Below are positions 7,090 through 14,182 of a DNA stretch of 26,808 bases, piece by piece (position 1 is the first letter of the stretch; each line of letters begins with the position of its first letter). Made by a program: the position numbers and the translations under genes. Origin of the DNA: CAKRJP01 sp963589425 (lineage in GTDB: Bacteria; Bacillota; Clostridia; Lachnospirales; Lachnospiraceae); NCBI GenBank assembly GCA_963589425.1, contig CAVAKZ010000033.1:1-26808 (forward strand), given 5' to 3'. A model generated the notes under the pieces. It had not been told where the DNA came from. It did not search any database and saw only the letters and a list, made by a program, of their open reading frames with translations.

Positions 7090-8166
7090 ATGATCATCAG
7101 CAAAAGCATCGCCCAACAAATCGTAGACACTGTCAACGATCTCTGCGATCACAACATTAACTTCATAGACGAAAAAGGAATCATTATTGCCAGCAATGAT
7201 CGGTCTCGTATTGGCAGCTTCCATGAAATCGGCCACCGGGCTATTCTAGAGCAAAAAACCATCGCAGTTAAAGAGGATGATAATTTTCGCGGGACAAAAA
7301 GCGGAATCAACATCCCCATCACCTACAACCAACAAATCGTGGCTGTCATTGGAATTAGTGGAAATCCGAAAGAAGTAGAAAAATATGCCTATTTGGCTCA
7401 AAAAATCACCGGGATTCTATTAAAAGAAAGAGAAATGGAGTCTATGGGAAGTCAAAGAAAAAACCGACTGAACTATGTTATCCGTTCTCTTATTAATAAC
7501 GAAGCTATAGAGAAAAGTTATTTATTGGAAACCTTAAAGGAGAATCATTTGCAGATAGACAGCCTTTGTCAGGTAGTGGTGGTGCAGATTAATTCCAGGT
7601 ACAATCCCAATAACTTGTTTATGATCCAGTCCTCCATCACCCAAAGTTTTGCAAATTTACAGACCAATTTTTATCGATATAATTATCCAAATGAATATAT
7701 CCTGATTATTGAAGAAGAAAAACTTAAAAGGAATTTGGAAATTCTAAAGAAGTTGGCTAAACAATATGACTATGTACTAAGCATCGGCATTGGAACTTCC
7801 AGAAATATTATGGACTGTCAGAGTTCCTATTTAGAGGCCAAAAAAGCTCTTTTGTGTAAAACAGAAGAAAAGAATCTAATCATATACAAGCAACTAGGCT
7901 ACGAAATTTTATTATCGGAAATACCTGACACTACAAGAGAATCATTTACAAAAAAGGTTTTAAAGAACTTAACAGCTGAAGACAAAAGCATTTTAAAGAT
8001 TTATTTTCAAAAAGAAATGTCATTAGCAAAAACCAGTGAAGCCTTATATATACATAAAAACAGTCTGCAATACAAACTAAATCGTATTGCAGACAAATGT
8101 GCTTATAATCCAAGAAAGTTTTCAGAGGCAGTGATTCTCTACAGTGCTTTGCAGCTTGAAGACTAA
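7090..8166 (+). CDS. cdaR: CdaR-type sugar diacid / glycerate regulator
   Basis: The 358-residue transcription factor has an N-terminal sugar-diacid-recognition domain (PF05651, about residues 3-130, starting ISKSIAQQIVDTVNDLCDHNINFID). The middle region is GGDEF-like, as in PucR/CdaR proteins. A C-terminal PucR-type helix-turn-helix spans about 305-357, with helices around residues 310-333 (MSLAKTSEALYIHKNSLQYK). In E. coli CdaR activates glucarate, galactarate and glycerate use. Here it is divergent from the glycerate kinase-permease operon, which fixes its likely role. AAAGGAG lies seven bases before the ATG. Its stop overlaps the convergent MATE gene by four bases, with no terminator between them. 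Confidence 0.88.
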   Translation: MIISKSIAQQIVDTVNDLCDHNINFIDEKGIIIASNDRSRIGSFHEIGHRAILEQKTIAVKEDDNFRGTKSGINIPITYNQQIVAVIGISGNPKEVEKYAYLAQKITGILLKEREMESMGSQRKNRLNYVIRSLINNEAIEKSYLLETLKENHLQIDSLCQVVVVQINSRYNPNNLFMIQSSITQSFANLQTNFYRYNYPNEYILIIEEEKLKRNLEILKKLAKQYDYVLSIGIGTSRNIMDCQSSYLEAKKALLCKTEEKNLIIYKQLGYEILLSEIPDTTRESFTKKVLKNLTAEDKSILKIYFQKEMSLAKTSEALYIHKNSLQYKLNRIADKCAYNPRKFSEAVILYSALQLED

Positions 8167-9485
8167 TCGGTCATTTTGCTGCGCTTCATAAGAAGCACCG
8201 CCATAATAGCTGTTAGAACATCGGAGATAGGCTGGGCTACCAAAACTCCGTAATAGCCTAAGAATATAGGCGCCAGGCTAATGACAATAAAGAAGATCAC
8301 TCCCTGTCGGCTTACCGAAAGCAGGAAAGCTCCCATTGCATTTCCAATAGCCTGAAAGACGCAAGTGGACACCATAACAACTGCGATAAATATCATGCCT
8401 AGCTGCTGGAATCTGAGCATTACAACTCCCGCATCTACGATATCCTTGCTATCCATAAAAATACGAATCATTGGTCTTGCCCCTAGAGATAAGGCTATAG
8501 CCAAAAGTAAGGCAAGGCCACACTCTAAGCGATAGGCAAAGGATAAAATTTCCTTTAGCCGTTTTTTGTTATTGGCTCCATAGTTATATCCAACCAGAGC
8601 CTGTCCTCCGAAGGAAAAGCCAATAATGATCATAGCGGTGATGGTACTGACCTTCATAACAATTCCCATAGCAGCTACCTTGTCGCTGCCGTAGGCAAGC
8701 AGCTGCCGGTTGGTCATGGTAACAGCAAAGCTTTGCGTAAAATTAGTGATGGATGAGGGAATTCCAATCATCAAAATCTGTTTAACCCACTCTCCTCCAA
8801 TCTTGCATTGTCGCGGATCAATGGATAGGCGTCTGCTTTTTTTCAAATAAAACCAAACATAATAAGCAACAGAACCTATGTATCCAATCACTGTGGCAAT
8901 AGCAGCTCCAGCCGCTCCAAAACCCAAAACAAAGATAAAAACCGGATCCAGAATAATATTAATTACTACTCCCAGAATGGACCCGATCATAGATTCTTTG
9001 GCAAAGCCCTCGGACCGCAGCTGGTTTACCGGTGTAAAATATAAAATAATAAAAGGACAGCCTATGACTAAATAGGTATAATACTGGCTGGCATAGGTAT
9101 AGGTGTCAGCATCTGCTCCTAAAAGCATCAACATGGGATGTCTAAAAAGCAAGAGCAAAATTGCTATTACAAGACCTACTGCTATCGCTCCCCAAAAGCA
9201 AAAGGAACTGATGCGCTTGGCCTGTGCATCTTCCCTTTGCCCAAAGAGTCTGGATATTACAGAGCTTCCTCCCAGACCAAGAATATCTCCCAGGGCAATC
9301 ATTGCAGTAAACATAGGAGCCCCCAGAGAAACTCCCGCCACCAGGTAGGTATTGCCTGTTCTTGCTATAAAAAAGGTGTCTACCATATTATAAATCAGAG
9401 ATACTACCATACTCATAACCACTGGCATAGCCATAGTCATATAGGCCTTAGGCACCGGTGTTTTTTCAAAAATTTCATTTTCCAT
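8163..9485 (-). CDS. MATE-family multidrug/cation efflux transporter
   Basis: The 440-residue membrane protein has about 12 predicted helices. The early segment TMAMPVVMSMVVSLIYNMVDTFFIA, the GxxxLGLGGSSVISRLFGQ motif near residues 68-86 and the later GFSFGGQALVGYNYGA all match the MATE fold (PF01554), of the NorM/VmrA/DinF-like Firmicute type. Such proteins export cationic drugs or metabolites in exchange for Na+ or H+. The two halves show the typical six-plus-six arrangement. The start is preceded by AAGGAAG about seven bases upstream. It is monocistronic, its 3' end overlapping the CdaR-type gene in convergent orientation. No regulator is adjacent, and the natural substrate is unknown. Confidence 0.92.
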   Translation of the reverse strand: MENEIFEKTPVPKAYMTMAMPVVMSMVVSLIYNMVDTFFIARTGNTYLVAGVSLGAPMFTAMIALGDILGLGGSSVISRLFGQREDAQAKRISSFCFWGAIAVGLVIAILLLLFRHPMLMLLGADADTYTYASQYYTYLVIGCPFIILYFTPVNQLRSEGFAKESMIGSILGVVINIILDPVFIFVLGFGAAGAAIATVIGYIGSVAYYVWFYLKKSRRLSIDPRQCKIGGEWVKQILMIGIPSSITNFTQSFAVTMTNRQLLAYGSDKVAAMGIVMKVSTITAMIIIGFSFGGQALVGYNYGANNKKRLKEILSFAYRLECGLALLLAIALSLGARPMIRIFMDSKDIVDAGVVMLRFQQLGMIFIAVVMVSTCVFQAIGNAMGAFLLSVSRQGVIFFIVISLAPIFLGYYGVLVAQPISDVLTAIMAVLLMKRSKMTD

Positions 9486-9559
9486 ATTAGTTCACTTCCT
9501 TTCCGAATTTATATTTTACACTAAAATTCTTCCAAAAGTCACCTTCTTTTTTTCTCCTA

Positions 9560-9568
9560 TGATATAAT
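9560..9568 (+). promoter_or_regulatory. Extended -10 promoter element of the TSUP gene
   Basis: TGATATAAT matches TGnTATAAT. No convincing -35 is present, which is common with an extended -10. The leader to the ATG at 9651 is about 80 bases and shows no recognisable riboswitch. Confidence 0.55.
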
Positions 9569-9650
9569 TAAAAGTCTGTGAGCTTTCTTTGTAGCAAAAG
9601 ATACTAAGCCCCACAAAACCAAAACGTAAGAGATCGGAGTACAAGTAAAA

Positions 9651-10412
9651 ATGGATCTAAGCTTTCATACCTATCTAATCGTATGCCCCTTTGTATTTTT
9701 AGCAGGGCTTGTGGATGCCATCGGAGGCGGAGGCGGACTAATTTCTCTTCCTGCTTATCTTATTGCAGGACTTCCCACCCATGCAGCTATTGCCACCAAT
9801 AAAATTTCCAGCACCTTTGGAACTTCCCTTGCTACCTACCGATTTGCCAAGGCCAAATTAATTAATGTGAAATTAGCTATCCCATCGGTAATTGCCGCCA
9901 TTATAGGTTCTTCTATGGGAGCCAAAATCTCTATGCTGGTTCCGGAAAAAATATTGTCCTATGTGCTGATAATCATTCTTCCATTAGCTGCCTTCTTTGT
10001 CTTAAATAAAAAGCTTTTTAACGATGAAGGTTCTGAAGATGTAACCTTAGATAAACGAACCTATATAACAGCCTCCCTGGCTGCTTTGATCGTAGGAATT
10101 TACGATGGATTCTACGGTCCGGGAACCGGAACCTTCCTGATTATTGCCTTTACGGTTTTTGCCAAGTTAAACATTCAAACCTCCAACGCCCAGGCAAAGG
10201 TTATAAATCTAACCACCAATATAACTTCACTTGTTATTTTTCTGGTAAATGGACAGGGCATCCTATCTCTAGGCATTGCAGCTGCAATTTGTAATATGAT
10301 CGGTGGCTATCTCGGTGCCGGTCTTGCCATGAAAAACGGAGCAAAAATTGTACGGCCCAGTATTATTTTTGTACTGATCTTACTGGTATTTAAGGTTCTT
10401 GGCCTATTCTAA
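9651..10412 (+). CDS. TSUP family (TauE/SafE) anion transporter
   Basis: The 253-residue protein has about eight hydrophobic segments. The family motif VDAIGGGGGLISLP is near residues 21-34. The second-half counterpart, YDGFYGPGTGTFLIIAF, is near residues 150-166. TSUP proteins (PF01925) move small sulfur-containing or organic anions such as sulfite, sulfoacetate or thiosulfate; which one cannot be told here. The ribosome binding site is weak, GGAG about 11 bases from the ATG. It is a single-gene unit, divergent from the MATE gene and ending at a shared bidirectional terminator. Confidence 0.88.
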   Translation: MDLSFHTYLIVCPFVFLAGLVDAIGGGGGLISLPAYLIAGLPTHAAIATNKISSTFGTSLATYRFAKAKLINVKLAIPSVIAAIIGSSMGAKISMLVPEKILSYVLIIILPLAAFFVLNKKLFNDEGSEDVTLDKRTYITASLAALIVGIYDGFYGPGTGTFLIIAFTVFAKLNIQTSNAQAKVINLTTNITSLVIFLVNGQGILSLGIAAAICNMIGGYLGAGLAMKNGAKIVRPSIIFVLILLVFKVLGLF

Positions 10413-10467
10413 GCTTTATCTTTAATAGCCTTAATTCATCCAACAAATTGGTAGCCTGATACCAAAA

Positions 10468-10502
10468 AGGTGGAAAATTCCATGGTCCGGAATTTTCCAC
10501 CT
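10468..10502. terminator. Bidirectional terminator between TSUP and aroE genes
   Basis: A perfect 14-bp stem, AGGTGGAAAATTCC with GGAATTTTCCACCT, has a 7-base loop. On the minus strand it is followed by T5, and on the plus strand by CTTCTTTT. A second small hairpin (TTGGTA/TACCAA, 10448-10465) lies beside it. Confidence 0.85.
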
Positions 10503-10544
10503 CTTCTTTTATCCATTAATTCTATATCTTTATCCCAAATTATT

Positions 10545-11411
10545 CTAGGAAAAATATTTTTCTTTTATAAGCTCCACCGGCATGTCTTCCCCGGTCCAAA
10601 GCTTGAAGGAAGCAGCTCCCTGATACAAGAGCATGTACATACCATTGGCTGTCTTGCAACCGGCTTCCCTTGCTTCTCTCAAAAATCTGGTCTCTGCAGG
10701 ATTGTAAATAACATCAAATACAAATAATCCTTCACGAAGCATACTGGTATCCGGAAGAACACTAGCATCCGTATTTGGTGCCATTCCTACAGAAGTTCCA
10801 TTTACCAAAATAGCACTGTCTGCAATAGAAGTTCTGATCAATTCTGGATCAGAAAAATCATGAAGAGTAACCTTACAGTCTGTTCTTTCATTTAGTTGAG
10901 CTACAATTGACTCTGCTCTTTCATAGAAGTTATCCTTTACATTAAATACATTAATCTCTGCCACTCCATCTAAGGCTGCCTGAACTAAAATTGCAGTAGC
11001 CGCACCACCGGCACCAAAGAGGGTCATCTTCTTTCCAATAATATCCACACCATTGGCTGCAACTGCCCGCATAAATCCTACCCCATCTGTGGTATAAGCG
11101 GTAAGAACTCCCTGATCATTTACTATAGTATTGCAAGCTCCAGAGATCTCTGATGCAGGAGAAAGCTTATCTGCTAACTTACACATAATATTCTTGCCCG
11201 GCATAGTAATGTTCCATCCTCTTGCCCCCATGGTGCGAAGTCCTTCTACAGCCTGCGGCATCTTATCCTCCGGCACATCAAAGGCCAGGTATGAATAATC
11301 TAATCCCAACTGATCGCACGCTTCGTTGTGCATCTCCGGAGAAATACTGTGAGCTACCGGGCTTCCCAGTAAGCATAATAAACCTGTGTGTCCTGTAATA
11401 TGTTTTGACAT
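10545..11411 (-). CDS. aroE: Shikimate (quinate/shikimate) dehydrogenase, YdiB-like
   Basis: The 288-residue cytoplasmic oxidoreductase reduces 3-dehydroshikimate to shikimate in the aromatic amino acid pathway, or oxidises quinate or shikimate. Substrate motifs are visible: HSISPEMHN (21-29), NITMPGK with catalytic Lys73, GACNTIVND with Asn94, and TTDG with Asp109. The nucleotide loop is GAGGAATA (133-140). The position where AroE carries the NADP-binding NRT-x-x-(R/K) motif reads NVKDNFYERA, close in layout to the YdiB sequence FNRRDEFF. The C-terminus, YQGAASFKLWTG, is also YdiB-like. The enzyme may therefore use NAD+ as well as, or instead of, NADP+. It is monocistronic, with AAAGGAA about 12 bases before the ATG. 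Confidence 0.9.
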   Translation of the reverse strand: MSKHITGHTGLLCLLGSPVAHSISPEMHNEACDQLGLDYSYLAFDVPEDKMPQAVEGLRTMGARGWNITMPGKNIMCKLADKLSPASEISGACNTIVNDQGVLTAYTTDGVGFMRAVAANGVDIIGKKMTLFGAGGAATAILVQAALDGVAEINVFNVKDNFYERAESIVAQLNERTDCKVTLHDFSDPELIRTSIADSAILVNGTSVGMAPNTDASVLPDTSMLREGLFVFDVIYNPAETRFLREAREAGCKTANGMYMLLYQGAASFKLWTGEDMPVELIKEKYFS

Positions 11412-11447
11412 AATAAATAAATTCCTTTCCTCAAATAGCTACCTCAA

Positions 11448-11476
11448 ACTATACACGATTTAACGCGATAAAGCAA
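11448..11476 (-). promoter_or_regulatory. Promoter of the shikimate dehydrogenase gene
   Basis: On the minus strand TTGCTT (-35) and TATAGT (-10) are 17 bases apart, about 37 bases upstream of the ATG. Confidence 0.7.
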
Positions 11477-11515
11477 CAGAGTGAACGATACTTTTTTAGT
11501 ATGTATTTTTAGACT

Positions 11516-11543
11516 TTGAAAATTTTAAGACATGGGTTATAAT
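11516..11543 (+). promoter_or_regulatory. Promoter of the thrH gene
   Basis: TTGAAA at 11516-11521 and TATAAT at 11538-11543 are 16 bases apart. Confidence 0.7.
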
Positions 11544-11546
11544 TAA

Positions 11547-11590
11547 AATATTGAGGCCAAAAAATTAGACGACAATTCAATATTCGTCGG
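11547..11590 (+). promoter_or_regulatory. Leader with two mutually exclusive hairpins before thrH
   Basis: AATATTGA (11547-11554) pairs with TCAATATT (11577-11584). A second helix, CGAC with GTCG, around 11570-11589 shares part of that right arm. The fold ends just before GGAGAG, so it could tune translation of thrH. It may equally be chance in an AT-rich leader. Confidence 0.35.
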
Positions 11591-11602
11591 AATGGAGAGA
11601 TT

Positions 11603-12202
11603 ATGAACATTGTTTGCTTAGATTTAGAAGGGGTACTGGTACCTGAAATTTGGATTACCTTCGCTGAAGAAAGTGGGATTCCTGAATTAAAAAGGACCAC
11701 AAGAGACGAGCCTGATTATAATAAATTAATGAAGTATCGTCTGGACATCTTAAAGGCCCACGGTATGGGAATCAAGGAAGTACAGGAAACCATTTCCCGC
11801 ATTGATCCCATGCCAGGAGCCAAGGAATTTTTAGATGAGCTGCGAGATCTTACTCAGGTCCTAATCTTAAGTGATACCTTTACAGAGTTTGCCGGACCTT
11901 TGATTAAGAAGCTTGGAAATCCTACGATTTTCTGTAACTCCTTAGAGATTGCCCAGGACGGAGAGATTACCGATTTTAAGATGCGCTGTAAAAACACAAA
12001 ATATACTACCGTAAAGGCTCTGCAGTCTATTGGATTTGAGACTATTGCCAGCGGCGACAGCCACAATGACCTAGGTATGATCCAGGCTAGCAAGGCCGGC
12101 TTCCTTTTCAAGAGCACTGATGCCATAAAGGCAGAGTATCCGGAGATTCCAGCCTACGAAACCTATGATGAATTACTGGCTGCTATTAAGGCTGTTTTAT
12201 AG
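11603..12202 (+). CDS. thrH: ThrH-type phosphoserine phosphatase / homoserine phosphotransferase
   Basis: The 199-residue HAD-superfamily enzyme is collinear with Pseudomonas ThrH. The nucleophile motif is CLDLEGVLVPEIWI, the DxE form in place of DxD, with Asp7 and Glu9. Motif II is LSDTF around Ser90, and motif IV is SGDSHND at 150-156. TTRDEPDY in the cap and KYR match too. ThrH dephosphorylates phosphoserine and can transfer the phosphate to homoserine, giving a route to serine or threonine. The ATG has GGAGA about five bases upstream. It is monocistronic, with its own promoter and a strong terminator, and divergent from aroE. The two activities cannot be told apart from sequence. Confidence 0.92.
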   Translation: MNIVCLDLEGVLVPEIWITFAEESGIPELKRTTRDEPDYNKLMKYRLDILKAHGMGIKEVQETISRIDPMPGAKEFLDELRDLTQVLILSDTFTEFAGPLIKKLGNPTIFCNSLEIAQDGEITDFKMRCKNTKYTTVKALQSIGFETIASGDSHNDLGMIQASKAGFLFKSTDAIKAEYPEIPAYETYDELLAAIKAVL

Positions 12203-12223
12203 GTTTCTAATAAAGATTGACAT

Positions 12224-12270
12224 AAAAAAGATCCCTATTCTTAGATTTATAAGAATAAGGATCTTTTTTT
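12224..12270. terminator. Bidirectional terminator between thrH and the symporter gene
   Basis: AAAAAAGATCC-C-TATTCTTA pairs with TAAGAATA-A-GGATCTTTTTTT, with one mismatch. A and T tracts on both sides allow use by both convergent genes. Confidence 0.92.
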
Positions 12271-12280
12271 CTAATAGCGT

Positions 12281-13696
12281 TTAAAGCTCTCCCTTTTTCA
12301 TTCTCTTAAAAAAGTCTTTGCTTTCTTTAACCACAACTCCATTTAAGGCAAAGAGGGCAATCATATTTGGCAGGGCCATTAAACCATTGAAAATATCTGC
12401 AATGGTCCATACTGCACTAACAGTCATATATGGTCCAATAAATACAGCCAAAATATAAATCCAGCGGAAGGCTTTTACTGCCCCCATATTTCCGCCGGTA
12501 AGGTACTCTAAACATCGCTCGCTATAATAATCCCATCCAAGAATGGTAGTAAATGCAAAGAATACCAAGCACAGCATCAAAATAAAGGCGGACAGTCGTC
12601 CCGGAAAGGGAAGGCCATTTTGGAAAGCATAGGATGTAACTTCTACTCCCTCTAAGCCTTCTACCTGCCAAGCTCCTGTTATTACAATAGATAGGCCTGT
12701 TAAGGTACAAATTACAATGGTATCAATGAAGGTTCCTGTCATACTTACAAGACCCTGACGAACCGGTTCCTTTGTCTGGGCTGCCGCTGCCGCAATGGGA
12801 GCACTACCAAGGCCTGCCTCATTAGAAAAAATACCTCTGGCAACACCCTTTTGCATAGCCACCAAAAAGCTTCCCACAGCACCTCCGGTAATGGCCTGAG
12901 GGGTAAAGGCTGCCACTACAATGGTCTTAAAGGCTGCCGGCACTTCTGACAGATTACAAAAAACCAAGATCAAAACAAATACTACATAAATAATTGCCAT
13001 AAAAGGCACTACAATCTGGCTGACACTGGCGATTCGTTTTACACCGCCGATCAAGACAGCAGCCACACATACTGCCAATATTAAGGAAGCAATTACTACT
13101 GCCCAAGAATACTCTCCCACAAAAAGATTGACAGTATGGGCATTGTTTGGGTCAAAGAAATTATGAATAGCACTGGCGATACCATTTACCTGACTGAAGG
13201 TTCCAATACCAAAGAGACCTACACAAACACCAAAAAAGGCAAAAAGCTTGGCGAGCCAGGTCCATTTCTTTCCCATACCCTGCTCGATGTAATAGAAGGG
13301 GCCTCCAAGGCTGTGCCCATCCTCTGCCACTACCCGGTACTTAACTGCCAAAAGTCCCTCAGAAAATTTGGTTGCCATTCCAAGAAAGGCTGCCACGATC
13401 ATCCAAAATAAGGCTCCCGGTCCTCCGGCACATACAGCTGTAGCAACACCTACAATATTACCTGTTCCGATAGTGGCACTTAAAGCGGTACAAAGGGCTG
13501 AGAAACTGGAAATTTCCCCCTCGCCTTCCTCTTCATTCATTACCATCCATTTTAAGGCCAGGGGCAGCTTTCGCACCTGCAATACTCCCAAACGAAGGGT
13601 CAAAAGAAGGCCTCCTGCCATAATCAGTACCATAAGCGGCACGCCCCAAACAAAGTCGTCGATGGCTCCTAATAGGTTGTTAATAGTGTTCCACAT
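12281..13696 (-). CDS. Alanine/glycine:Na+ symporter (AgcS/AlsT family)
   Basis: The 471-residue membrane protein has about 11 hydrophobic segments. Family features (PF01235) include TALSATIGTGNIVGVATAV near residues 70-90, GPGALFWMIVAAFLGMATKFSE, and ARGIFSNEAGLGSAP. It imports glycine or alanine with Na+ at the cytoplasmic membrane. Glycine is the likely substrate because a tandem glycine riboswitch lies about 100 bases upstream. AGGAGAGG precedes the ATG by eight bases. It is a single-gene unit. The stretch 13697-13798 holds an AT-rich linker with short helices (AAGATA/TATCTT and TATATA repeats next to the ribosome binding site), which may be the expression platform. Confidence 0.93.
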   Translation of the reverse strand: MWNTINNLLGAIDDFVWGVPLMVLIMAGGLLLTLRLGVLQVRKLPLALKWMVMNEEEGEGEISSFSALCTALSATIGTGNIVGVATAVCAGGPGALFWMIVAAFLGMATKFSEGLLAVKYRVVAEDGHSLGGPFYYIEQGMGKKWTWLAKLFAFFGVCVGLFGIGTFSQVNGIASAIHNFFDPNNAHTVNLFVGEYSWAVVIASLILAVCVAAVLIGGVKRIASVSQIVVPFMAIIYVVFVLILVFCNLSEVPAAFKTIVVAAFTPQAITGGAVGSFLVAMQKGVARGIFSNEAGLGSAPIAAAAAQTKEPVRQGLVSMTGTFIDTIVICTLTGLSIVITGAWQVEGLEGVEVTSYAFQNGLPFPGRLSAFILMLCLVFFAFTTILGWDYYSERCLEYLTGGNMGAVKAFRWIYILAVFIGPYMTVSAVWTIADIFNGLMALPNMIALFALNGVVVKESKDFFKRMKKGEL

Positions 13697-13798
13697 GTTC
13701 TTTTCCTCTCCTATATATAGTTTTTTATATAAGGATGCAAAATTTCGGTGGAGATAGTTGGATAATTAGATAAGATACTTTAAGAACTGTAATATCTT

Positions 13799-13982
13799 CT
13801 CTGTCCATTTGCCTGAGAGATTCCCATAAGCGGTTCAGATCCCGCCTATAAGTTGCACCTTCGGCCCCCGACTTTTTATCCGGGTGTCTCCAGAGAGTCG
13901 ATCCATTTGCAGTTGCACCGGACCCGTCGGCACCTGAGAGTGTTACTCCTTCGGTAGATGTCATCCATCGTTTTCCTGCAAA
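13799..13982 (-). promoter_or_regulatory. Tandem glycine riboswitch
   Basis: On the minus strand the second (3') aptamer is canonical: ACTCTCTGGAGA, then GCCGAAGG (13858-13865), then TCTCTCAGGCAAA and GGACAGAG (13799-13806). The first aptamer holds ACCGAAGGAGTAAC (13942-13955) and CTCTCAGGTGCC, and is enclosed by a perfect TTTGCAG/CTGCAAA stem (13976-13982 with 13906-13912). The linker TGGATCGACTCTCTGGAGA matches the conserved inter-aptamer type. It regulates the downstream symporter, probably as a glycine sensor. No clear intrinsic terminator follows, so control may be translational. The 5' P2 strand of aptamer 1 is poorly conserved. Confidence 0.93.
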
Positions 13983-14036
13983 CTTCATCTCGAAAATTGC
14001 TCCAAGCTTGTGCTTTTTGACGCACAACCATTCTCT

Positions 14037-14065
14037 ACTATACTTTGTGCCGGCATACATTGCAA
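14037..14065 (-). promoter_or_regulatory. Promoter of the glycine riboswitch-symporter transcript
   Basis: On the minus strand TTGCAA (14060-14065) and TATAGT (14037-14042) are 17 bases apart. A short hairpin (TTGTGC/GCACAA, about 14007-14030) follows before the first aptamer. Confidence 0.75.
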
Positions 14066-14112
14066 GAAAAATTTTATTCTTTTAGCACAATAACGTAAAA
14101 AAGTGCAATGTA
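14056..14112. repeat. Separated 9-bp inverted repeat around the symporter promoter
   Basis: TACATTGCA (14056-14064) and its complement TGCAATGTA (14104-14112) are 48 bp apart. One arm overlaps the -35 of the symporter promoter. It may be a two-site operator. Confidence 0.4.
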
Positions 14113-14150
14113 CAAAAAAGAAACCCTCAGGCTTCTCGCCCAAGGGTTCC
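14113..14150 (-). terminator. Terminator of the yhgE gene
   Basis: On the minus strand AACCCT...GGGC pairs with GCC...AGGGTT around a five-base loop, with a small internal mismatch, then TTCTTTTTTG. It lies about 30 bases after the YhgE stop. Confidence 0.8.
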
Positions 14151-14182
14151 CTTCATTTACCTTTTACCTTGTCATCGATTGT

